Source of the DNA: Actinoplanes liguriensis | GTDB lineage: Bacteria; Actinomycetota; Actinomycetes; Mycobacteriales; Micromonosporaceae | NCBI GenBank assembly: GCA_000715855.1 | Contig: KL571294.1 | Location: 118,543 to 125,129 of the forward strand | Direction of reading: 5' to 3' | Length of the DNA stretch: 6,587 bases | Program-made: the position numbers and the translations under genes | Notes under the pieces: model-generated | The model's input: only the letters and a program-made list of their open reading frames with translations | What the model was told of the DNA's origin: nothing | Database searches by the model: none | In this document: positions 1 to 4,990 of the stretch, one piece after another | Numbering within the stretch: position 1 is the first letter of the stretch | Layout of the letters: every line of letters starts with the position of its first letter

Positions 1-768
1 GGCCTCCTCCGGCTGGCCGATCAGCCCGTCGGCCGCCTCGGTGGCGGTCAGCCGGCCGTCCGCGTCGACGTCGAACTCGTCGTGCAACTGGAGCAGCAGG
101 CGCCCGTAGATCTGCAGGGTCAGCAACTCCTTGATGTCCTTGCCGACGACACCCATCGCGATCACGCCGGCCGGCACCGGAATGCCGAACGCCTTCGGGT
201 CGGCGGCCAGGTTGGCGGCCACGTCCGTACCCTCGCTGTGTCCGAGCAGGAAGATCCGGGACGGATCGACGTGCGGAGAGGCGGCGGCGAACCGGACCGC
301 CGAGGCGGCGTCCTGCTGAATCTGCCGGTACGGGTGCGGCGGGTTCAACTGCGCGGGATCGGTGCTCTCCACCGGCCCGATGCCCGTCACGCCGCGCTTG
401 TTGAAGCGCAGCGTCGCGTAGCCCTCCCGGGAGGCGGCCTGCGCCAGCGGCACGAACGTCGCGCCCGCACCGTCGGGCAGTGTCTGGTTCATGTCGTTGT
501 GCCCGCTGCCGTGCAGCATCACCACCACCGGCAGGCGCCCCTTGGCCCGGCTCGGATAGGTCAGCTCCGCCTGGGTGACCCAGCCCTTGCCGAAGTCGAT
601 CCGGACCTGCTCGCGGGTGATGCCGGCCCAGCCCGACTCGCCGGCCACGGCGACACCCTGGGTGCCGGTCGGAAAGGCGTCCGCCCGGGCGACACCCACG
701 CCACCGGCCAGCACGGCGACAGCGGTCAGCCCGACCGCCAGACTGCGATACTTCGTCCTCGTTGTCAT
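1..768 (-). CDS. Secreted alpha/beta hydrolase with EF-hand loop (3' end outside window)
   Basis: The frame is open from ATG at 768 down to base 1 (256 codons), so the C-terminus is missing. Residues 1-31 look like a Sec signal peptide: basic start (TTRTKYR), hydrophobic core, ADA|F cleavage site. The mature part shows the alpha/beta-hydrolase pattern: strand plus oxyanion-type HG at 86-87 (VVVMLHGSGH), and the nucleophile elbow GHSEG at 176-180 with Ser178. The acid and histidine of the triad would lie beyond the window. After the strand following the nucleophile, residues 233-244 (DVDADGRLTATE) match the canonical EF-hand loop, with acidic ligands at loop positions 1, 3, 5 and 12 and Gly at 6, in the region where hydrolases carry a lid. 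Expected to be an extracellular esterase, lipase or peptidase-like enzyme; the substrate cannot be told. It has no obvious Shine-Dalgarno and is probably leaderless. The fold is confident, the specificity unknown. Confidence 0.88.
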   Translation of the reverse strand, partial: MTTRTKYRSLAVGLTAVAVLAGGVGVARADAFPTGTQGVAVAGESGWAGITREQVRIDFGKGWVTQAELTYPSRAKGRLPVVVMLHGSGHNDMNQTLPDGAGATFVPLAQAASREGYATLRFNKRGVTGIGPVESTDPAQLNPPHPYRQIQQDAASAVRFAAASPHVDPSRIFLLGHSEGTDVAANLAADPKAFGIPVPAGVIAMGVVGKDIKELLTLQIYGRLLLQLHDEFDVDADGRLTATEAADGLIGQPEEA

Positions 769-781
769 ACCGGCAACGCTA
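769..781 (-). promoter_or_regulatory. -10 element of a leaderless promoter for the hydrolase
   Basis: On the minus strand TAGCGT (776-781) fits the actinobacterial -10 consensus TANNNT and is followed by exactly 7 nt before the ATG at 768. This would place the transcription start on the start codon, consistent with the absence of a Shine-Dalgarno. No clear -35 is seen. Confidence 0.4.
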
Positions 782-825
782 TTTTCCGGAACCGCCGGCA
801 TCGATCCCGCTAACTGGCCTCTCCG

Positions 826-843
826 GGTACAGCAGGCTGTACC
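826..843. promoter_or_regulatory. 18-bp operator-like palindrome in divergent spacer
   Basis: GGTACAGC-AG-GCTGTACC is a perfect inverted repeat with 8-bp arms and a 2-bp centre. It lies in the 122-bp spacer between the divergent hydrolase (start 768) and GGDEF gene (start about 891). The size and symmetry fit a dimeric repressor or activator site able to influence both genes. The cognate regulator is not in the window and I do not recognise the motif. Confidence 0.45.
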
Positions 844-1620
844 TGCCCGGTGACCTCACGGCCGCCGGTTCCGCGCCGATAAAGCTCACCGTGAGCATCG
901 TTGCGCCGCCGCTGCGCCGTGATCCCGTGCTGGTCACGCTGGGTCTCGCGGCGCTGGCGACCGTCGCGGTCGCGGCGCTGGACACCGGCGGCCACCTGAT
1001 GGGCGCGCTGATCTGGCCGATGCTGATCGTGCTGGCCTCGGCGACCGCGGTCAGCGGCGTGCTGATCCGGCGCGACCCGCACGTCACGGCGACCGAGCGC
1101 CGGATGTGGGGGCCGGTCGGGCTCGCCGCGGCGATCTTCCTGGTCAGCGACGCCTGGCAGTTCGTCGTGTACCTGCGGGCGCCGACGAGCACGGCGGCGA
1201 TGATCGGCGGCCCGGTCTACAGCATCGGCATCTTCACCGGCACGATCTGCCTGGTCGCGGCCCTGCTCACGATGCCGGTCGGGCTCGGCACCCGGCACGA
1301 GCGGGTGCGCTTCCTGCTGGACGCGGCGACCGTGCTGGTGTTCGCGGCGACCCTGGGCTGCTACTTCGCGGTGACCGCCGGGGCGGCCGGGTTCGCCGGG
1401 GGCGGCCGCATGATCTCGCTGCTGTTCGGTCCCGCCATCTACATGGTCGCGGTGTTCTCGCTGGTCAAGCTGCTGTTGATGCCGGTCAAGCCGTTCAACC
1501 CGCTGGCCGGCGCGCTGCTGTCGGTGTCCGCGACGCTCGAGGGCGCCGCGACCGGGTTCCGGCCCCTGCTGATCGACCACGGCCACGTCGCCTGGCAGCA
1601 GGGCGCCACGGTCGTCGCCG

Positions 1621-1662
1621 TGACCGCGCTGGCCGCGGCGGCCCGGGTCGAGCCGGCGCCCG
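1621..1662 (+). other. Frame-change region in GGDEF gene
   Basis: The membrane-domain frame is sensible up to ALAAAARV (about 1648). The downstream frame is closed by a TGA at 1621-1623 and becomes sensible at RRPYSLLPY (from 1654). The shift must lie in this GC-rich stretch and equals one extra base or two missing bases relative to a continuous frame. Confidence 0.7.
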
Positions 1663-1716
1663 TACAGCCTGCTGCCCTATGCCGCGGTCGCGGGCACCTT
1701 CGCGCTGCTGGTCGGC

Positions 1717-2406
1717 GTGCTCGCCGTCGACGGGTGGCAGAGCGCCACGTGGATCGTCGTGGCGGGCTCGGTCGTGAGCTCGGTGCTGGTGGTGGTGCGG
1801 CAACTGGCGGCGTTCGCCGACAACGCCCGGCTGCTCGCGATGCTGGACACCAAGGTCGCCGAGCTGAACAGGTCACTCGCCGAGCGGGAGCGACTGGCCT
1901 CGGAGCTGGAGCACCTGGCCTTTCACGACGCGCTGACCGGGCTCGCCAACCGGGCGCTCTTCCAGCGTCACCTCGACGAGCACGGGCACGACCGCGCCGT
2001 ACTGCTGATCGATCTTGATGGTTTCAAGCCGATCAACGACACGTACGGGCACGCGGCCGGGGACGCCGTGCTGGCCGCGGTCGGCGTGCGGCTGCGTGCG
2101 TCCGCGACGCCCGGGGATCTGGTCGCCCGTCTCGGCGGTGACGAGTTCGCGGTGCTCAGCGCCGGGCCGCTCACCGTCGTGCAGGCGCGGGCCCGCGCGG
2201 CGGAGCTGGCCGCGCAGATCCGGTTGCCGATGGTCGTGCTCGGGCAGGAGGTCAGCGTCGGGGCGAGCATCGGCGTCGCCACCGCCCGCGACGGCCTGAG
2301 CGGCGCGGCCCTGCTGCACGAGGCCGACGTCGCCATGTACGACGAGAAGGCCCGGAACCGGTCAGCCGATCCCGGCCGGACCGCACTCGACGATCACGTG
2401 GGATGA
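1717..2406 (+). CDS. GGDEF catalytic half (C-terminal fragment of the split gene)
   Basis: Readable as a separate frame from an internal GTG at 1717, which is probably not a genuine start. It contains a last membrane helix (ATWIVVAGSVVSSVLVVV), a charged coiled-coil-like linker (ARLLAMLDTKVAELNRSLAERE), then a complete GGDEF domain: FHDALTGLANRALF, LIDLDGFKPINDTYGH, GD, RLGGDEFAVL and SIGVA. The signature GGDEF is intact, so GTP binding and diguanylate cyclase activity are expected of the domain. The c-di-GMP inhibitory I-site (RxxD five residues before GGDEF) is not conserved: the position reads TPGD. No EAL phosphodiesterase domain follows; the protein stops about 15 residues after AMYDEKARNR. 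Without the upstream half it would lose most of its membrane sensor. Confidence 0.55.
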   Translation: MLAVDGWQSATWIVVAGSVVSSVLVVVRQLAAFADNARLLAMLDTKVAELNRSLAERERLASELEHLAFHDALTGLANRALFQRHLDEHGHDRAVLLIDLDGFKPINDTYGHAAGDAVLAAVGVRLRASATPGDLVARLGGDEFAVLSAGPLTVVQARARAAELAAQIRLPMVVLGQEVSVGASIGVATARDGLSGAALLHEADVAMYDEKARNRSADPGRTALDDHVG

Positions 2407-2467
2407 GCCGGGCCGGACCCGCGGCCGCCCCGGGGGAAGGATCGGGGCGAAGACGGCTCTACGCTCG

Positions 2468-3277
2468 ATGCCCGTGGAACCCTTGCGGCTCTGGCAATTG
2501 CGCGTGTTCACCGGTCCCGGCGCTCTCGGCAACACCACCGGAGTGGTGACGGTCGATCCGGGGACGAGCGCCGGCGAGATGGCGCGCTGGGCGGCGATGC
2601 TCGGTTACCCCGACACCGCGTTCATCCGCGGGACCGCGCAGGGGCTCGAGGTGCTCACCTTCTCGCCGTACGGGGAAATGCGCCTTTGCACGCAGACCTT
2701 GCTGGCCACGGAGTTCGTGCTCCGGACGACCGGCGAGCCGGCGCCGGGCGAGCCCTGGCGGGCGCTGACCCGGGCCGGAACGGTCTCGGTGTTGCGTGAC
2801 GACGATGCGGTCGGCTACGTCGACCTGCCGGCCGGACGGACCTCGGTGCGCCGGGCGGGCGGCGCCGTGGTGGTGGACACCGGCCGGGCCCGGGCCTACT
2901 TCACGCGGACCCCCGGCGAGGTGGAGGCGACCCGCCTGTCGCCCGCGGAGGTCCGGGACTACTGCCGCGCCGAGGAGGTGAGCGGCATCTGCCTGGTCGC
3001 CCCGACCGCCGACCCGTGGCTGGTCCGGATGCGGGTGTTCACGATGTCGCTCGACGGCGCGGAGGACGCCGCGACCGGTGGCGCGGCCGGTGGCCTGCCC
3101 GCCCTCTGGCACGCCGAGGGCCGGCCCTGGCCCGGGCAGATCCGGGTCGACCAGGGAACGGGCGGGCCGCCGAACCGCGCGCTGCTGCACGTCCGCGCCA
3201 CGGCCGGCACCGGTGCGCAGGTCGGCGGACGGGTGGAGTTGATCGCCTCGGGCCGGCTCATGTCACCCCCGGCGTAG
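2468..3277 (+). CDS. PhzF-family isomerase-like protein with altered active site
   Basis: 269 residues, the usual size of the PhzF family (DapF-like two-lobed fold; isomerases and epimerases, including PhzF of phenazine synthesis). Landmarks in order: VFTGPGALGNTTGVV (13-27), YPDTAF (47-52) where the family has SETxF, FSPYGEMRLCTQTLLAT (65-81) where the family has E..xCGHATLAA, and VFTMSLDGAEDAATGGAAGGL towards the C-terminus, corresponding to the EDPxTGSA motif (Asp200). The family's catalytic Glu (Glu45 in PhzF) is therefore Asp49 here, and the active-site His (His74) is Gln76. Function as an enzyme is uncertain and no phenazine genes accompany it. ATG 2468 has no good Shine-Dalgarno. An alternative is GTG 2474, eight bases after a TANNNT-like TACGCT (2460-2465), which would be leaderless and remove two residues. 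Confidence 0.8.
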   Translation: MPVEPLRLWQLRVFTGPGALGNTTGVVTVDPGTSAGEMARWAAMLGYPDTAFIRGTAQGLEVLTFSPYGEMRLCTQTLLATEFVLRTTGEPAPGEPWRALTRAGTVSVLRDDDAVGYVDLPAGRTSVRRAGGAVVVDTGRARAYFTRTPGEVEATRLSPAEVRDYCRAEEVSGICLVAPTADPWLVRMRVFTMSLDGAEDAATGGAAGGLPALWHAEGRPWPGQIRVDQGTGGPPNRALLHVRATAGTGAQVGGRVELIASGRLMSPPA

Positions 3278-3278
3278 G

Positions 3279-3842
3279 TCAGGCGGACTTGCGCACCGTC
3301 GACAGGGCGGTGCTCCAGGTGACCACCTCGTCCAGCAGGGTGCTCAGCTGCGGGAGCTGGTAGGCGCCCGGCTTGAACCCGCTGTAGTTCTCGAACTCGG
3401 TGCTCAGCGCCAGGGTGACCTGCTGGCGCACGTCGGCCATCTTGAGCTCGCCGGCGATCAGGCGCAGGTGCTCCACCGCACGGGCGCCGCCGACCGAGCC
3501 GTAGGACACGAAGCCGACGGCCTTGTTGTTCCATTCGGCGAACAGGTAGTCGATGGCGTTCTTCAGCACGCCGGACGTGCTGTGGTTGTACTCCGGGGTG
3601 ACGATGACGAACCCGTCGAACGAGGCGATCTTCTCGGCCCACTGCTTGGTGTGCGCGTTCTGGTACTGGCCCATCGACGGCGGGATCGGCTCGTCCAGGT
3701 GCGGCAGCGGGAAATCGCGCAGGTCGACCAGCTCGTACGTGGCGTCGCTGCGCTGCTTGGCGTTGTCGAGGACCCAGGCGGCGACCTGTTCGCCGTTGCG
3801 GTTGGGGCGGGTGCTGCCGAGGATGATGCCGATGCGGATCAT
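3279..3842 (-). CDS. NADPH-dependent FMN reductase-type flavoprotein
   Basis: 187 residues, complete. Flavodoxin-like fold of the NADPH-dependent FMN reductase family (azoreductase, chromate or quinone reductase types). The N-terminal strand is followed by the FMN phosphate loop GSTRPNRNG (9-17), the flavin ring-contact motif TPEYNHSTSGVLKNAIDYL begins at residue 82, and YGSVGGARA (114-122) is the second flavin-side loop. Cytosolic, expected to reduce quinones, azo compounds or free flavin with NAD(P)H; the true substrate is unknown. The start at 3842 is supported by GGAG (3850-3853, minus strand) seven bases upstream. Its stop lies one base beyond that of the convergent PhzF-like gene. Confidence 0.92.
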   Translation of the reverse strand: MIRIGIILGSTRPNRNGEQVAAWVLDNAKQRSDATYELVDLRDFPLPHLDEPIPPSMGQYQNAHTKQWAEKIASFDGFVIVTPEYNHSTSGVLKNAIDYLFAEWNNKAVGFVSYGSVGGARAVEHLRLIAGELKMADVRQQVTLALSTEFENYSGFKPGAYQLPQLSTLLDEVVTWSTALSTVRKSA

Positions 3843-3919
3843 GTGTGTACTCCGGGTTAGCAGGTCAGGGTGCTGATGCAGGGCCCGGTCGGCACGTTAC
3901 GGAAGGGTCGTTGCAGCCA

Positions 3920-3949
3920 GGGCGGTTCGGCGAAGTTCGCCGCCCGCCC
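3920..3949 (-). terminator. GC-rich hairpin terminator after the small membrane protein gene
   Basis: Two stacked stems: 3920-3925 pairs with 3944-3949 (GGGCGG/CCGCCC), and 3928-3934 mirrors 3936-3942 (CGGCGAA/TTCGCCG, tip unpaired). It begins about 30 nt past the stop of the minus-strand gene ending at 3980. There is no T-tract, as is common for actinobacterial terminators. It should separate that gene from the flavoprotein gene downstream. Confidence 0.5.
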
Positions 3950-3993
3950 GGCTCAGCCGATCCCGGCTCGCCGCCCGCCTCAGCCGATCGCGG
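3937..3993 (-). repeat. Imperfect tandem duplication of a gene 3' end
   Basis: Bases 3937-3966 and 3968-3993 carry nearly the same sequence (TCGCCGCCCGCC, then CTCAGCCGATC and CGG). The copies differ by a 4-bp indel and one substitution. The right copy contains the stop codon and last codons of the small membrane protein gene; the left copy is non-coding and merges into the terminator hairpin. Confidence 0.6.
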
Positions 3994-4408
3994 CGGAGAG
4001 GCGGACCGACCCCTTCCGGCGGGCGCGGCGGAACAGGACAACGGCCATCACGATCATCGCGAGGCCGATGACGGCCGGGATCGCGGCCCGCCAGATCGGT
4101 GTGGCCAGGGCCGCGGTGTCGCCCTTCACCCTGAGGTCGACCGGGCAGCCGGGCACCGCCAGGCTCCGGGGCAGCACCAGGCGGTGGCTCCTGGTCGTGC
4201 CGCCGGCATCCCACGTCACCTCGCACGTGTACTCGGTGCGCGTCCGCGACTGGGCGCCCGACCGCGAGGTCTGCACGGTGCACGTGTGCACGGTGCCGGC
4301 GGCGCTCTCCCAGGTCTGATCGGTCAGCTGCACACCGCCGATCAGCAGGAACACCAGCCCACCCAGCCCGAACACCACCGCCGCGAAACGGCGCAACAGA
4401 GTCACCAC
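3980..4408 (-). CDS. Small two-TM membrane protein, DUF3592/DUF6346-like layout
   Basis: 142 residues from GTG 4408 (a second GTG at 4405 is equally possible). Membrane helix 1 at about 9-28 (AAVVFGLGGLVFLLIGGVQL), a roughly 75-residue beta-rich hydrophilic domain with three cysteines (43, 62, 88), membrane helix 2 at about 108-126 (AAIPAVIGLAMIVMAVVLF), then a basic cytosolic tail (RRARRKG). The helix, then GTVxxCxV, then the short domain and second helix are the layout of DUF3592-like actinobacterial proteins. The exact family is my recollection of the pattern and the function is unknown. The frame stays open upstream to ATG 4789, but that 127-residue extension is Arg/Pro-rich, crosses non-coding-looking DNA and is rejected. 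No Shine-Dalgarno is seen; a -10 seven bases upstream suggests a leaderless mRNA. Confidence 0.75.
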   Translation of the reverse strand: MVTLLRRFAAVVFGLGGLVFLLIGGVQLTDQTWESAAGTVHTCTVQTSRSGAQSRTRTEYTCEVTWDAGGTTRSHRLVLPRSLAVPGCPVDLRVKGDTAALATPIWRAAIPAVIGLAMIVMAVVLFRRARRKGSVRLSAAIG

Positions 4409-4421
4409 GCGCGAGATACTA
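4409..4421 (-). promoter_or_regulatory. -10 element of a leaderless promoter for the small membrane protein
   Basis: On the minus strand TAGTAT (4416-4421) fits TANNNT and is followed by 7 nt before GTG 4408, the same geometry as at the hydrolase start. It supports the short N-terminus chosen for this gene. No convincing -35 is seen. Confidence 0.45.
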
Positions 4422-4442
4422 CGACGGTCGTCGATCACCCGA

Positions 4443-4464
4443 GGCCCGGGTGGCAGTCCGGGCC
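4443..4464. repeat. Inverted repeat upstream of the small membrane protein
   Basis: GGCCCGG (4443-4449) and CCGGGCC (4458-4464) form a perfect 7-bp stem with an 8-nt loop. It lies just upstream of the -35 region of the minus-strand promoter, at the start of the long spacer. It could be an operator or a boundary hairpin; nothing decides between them. Confidence 0.4.
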
Positions 4465-4781
4465 ACGGGCGACGGTTGCTCCGCGGGCGTCCGACCGCTC
4501 GCCGGTGCGACCGGATCAGGCAAAAGCGAATTTTCCCGTACGGCCATTGCCGCGCTCGCCGCCCCCACGCCCCGCGACCGCGCGTGACCGCTGTCAAATT
4601 TGAATGCTCGCTCGCGAGATACAGCCGATCAAACGATGGCCGTCCCGCGCCCGAACGGTTTCCGCCGTACCGGGCGATATAACCGGCAGCTCCACAAAGG
4701 CACGGCCACCGAACACGCAATGAACCTGGTTTCGGCAGGCGGCCCAACGGTACCAAACCCGTCAGTTTCGGATTTCGATAA
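4465..4781. other. Non-coding spacer left of the radical SAM operon
   Basis: No convincing gene on either strand. Plus-strand frames here (4476-4682 and 4600-4785) begin at TTG, lack ribosome-binding sites and are rich in Arg and Pro. The sub-frame from ATG 4636 would give 49 residues ending GGPTVPNPSVSDFDK, and the one from ATG 4720 gives 21 residues. Both are weak. Base composition falls from very GC-rich to mixed within this stretch, with short A/T runs near 4520-4535 and 4594-4604, as expected of a regulatory region. Confidence 0.5.
4594..4603. promoter_or_regulatory. AT-rich 10-bp perfect palindrome
   Basis: TCAAATTTGA is its own reverse complement, in a GC-rich genome where such an AT-rich palindrome is uncommon. 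The palindrome CTCGCGAG follows at 4611-4618. It may be a regulator site for the operon to the right, although that gene starts nearly 400 bp away. Confidence 0.25.
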
Positions 4782-4877
4782 ATGACCATGAGGAAACACC
4801 TTGACTCGAAGCGTGACGCCCGAGGATCGTATGTCTATAACCAGTCAACCATGATCGAGTTCTGTCGATTCCGGTAG
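4782..4877 (+). CDS. Possible short leader or precursor ORF before radical SAM gene
   Basis: 31 codons from ATG 4782 to TAG 4875-4877, sequence beginning MTMRKHLDSKRD and ending STMIEFCRFR. A second in-frame start at ATG 4851 would give just MIEFCRFR, 2-3 nt after the start point predicted from the promoter at 4813-4841. No Shine-Dalgarno precedes either start. The first ATG overlaps the stop (ATGA) of another weak frame. It has a single Cys and no obvious leader/core split, so it is a poor RiPP precursor. A regulatory leader peptide or chance are both possible. Confidence 0.2.
   Translation: MTMRKHLDSKRDARGSYVYNQSTMIEFCRFR
4813..4841 (+). promoter_or_regulatory. Sigma70-like promoter for the radical SAM operon
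   Basis: GTGACG (4813-4818) and TATAAC (4836-4841) are separated by 17 bp. They match the TTGACA/TATAAT-type vegetative consensus at 4 of 6 and 5 of 6 positions. The predicted start near 4848-4850 gives a leader of about 140 nt before ATG 4991. TTGACT at 4801-4806 and AGTCAA at 4843-4848 form an inverted repeat bracketing this promoter. Confidence 0.45.
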
Positions 4878-4903
4878 ATCGACTGAGTCCCCGCTCACGG
4901 GAC
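4864..4903 (+). promoter_or_regulatory. Tandem hairpins in radical SAM mRNA leader
   Basis: Hairpin 1: GTCGAT (4864-4869) with ATCGAC (4878-4883), 8-nt loop whose last three bases are the TAG of the short ORF. Hairpin 2: GTCCC (4887-4891) with GGGAC (4899-4903). A competing pairing TGAG (4884-4887) with CTCA (4894-4897) is possible. TTTT follows at 4911-4914, eight bases after hairpin 2. The arrangement resembles an attenuator but the stems are short. Confidence 0.25.
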
Positions 4904-4981
4904 GTCACGATTTTACTCTCACCAATACTTTTAGCTGCCCGCGCCTAGCCGGTGCGGCAGAACATTGCTGTGCCGAAGGGC

Positions 4982-4986
4982 GGAGG
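4982..4986 (+). promoter_or_regulatory. Ribosome binding site fixing radical SAM start at 4991
   Basis: GGAGG lies 4 nt before ATG 4991, preceded by GAAGGG at 4975-4980 (about 10 nt before the ATG). This decides for ATG 4991 over the in-frame GTGs at 4952 and 4970, which have no such site. Confidence 0.65.
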
Positions 4987-4990
4987 CCGC

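Larger units (their letters stand above)
891..2406 (+). pseudogene. Membrane GGDEF protein (diguanylate cyclase), frame-disrupted
   Basis: The first half reads from GTG 891 (about 250 codons) as a polytopic membrane protein with roughly seven hydrophobic segments, for example those beginning VLVTLGLAALA, WGPVGLAAAIFLV, MIGGPVYSIGIF and MISLLFGPAIYM. Beyond about 1655 this frame degenerates into Arg-rich shadow sequence ending at 2018. The natural continuation (RRPYSLLPYAAVAG, two more membrane helices, linker helix, GGDEF domain) is in another frame up to TGA 2404-2406. The intact product would be about 500 residues, a normal size for this type. The start at 891 is chosen because the upstream in-frame extension to a TTG at 762 is hydrophilic, overlaps the divergent promoter region and shows no RBS. 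The role would be inner-membrane c-di-GMP synthesis in response to an unknown signal. A sequencing error is as possible as a real pseudogene. Confidence 0.7.

Noticed and set aside
82..813. Plus-strand open frame opposite the hydrolase
   Set aside because: Arg/Gly/His-rich shadow sequence; the minus strand has the signal peptide, GHSEG and EF-hand.
762..890. GGDEF gene start at TTG 762
   Set aside because: It would overlap the start codon of the divergent hydrolase and run through the palindrome; the encoded segment is not membrane-like and no RBS is present.
2407..2467. GC-rich stretch with CCCCGGGG as a terminator after the GGDEF gene
   Set aside because: The self-complementary core has no loop and no clear longer stem, so it cannot be supported beyond base composition.
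4678..4683. TATAAC as a second promoter -10
   Set aside because: No -35-like hexamer lies 16-18 bp upstream, and no supported gene starts nearby.
4409..4789. N-terminal extension of the small membrane protein to ATG 4789
   Set aside because: The 127 extra codons are Arg/Pro/Gly-rich with no recognisable domain, cross the inverted repeat and AT-rich spacer, and would add a long cytosolic stretch before a membrane helix that starts naturally at GTG 4408.
4952..4990. Earlier GTG starts (4952, 4970) for the radical SAM gene
   Set aside because: ATG 4991 has GGAGG/GAAGGG just upstream; the GTGs lack a ribosome-binding site and add only unconserved-looking residues.
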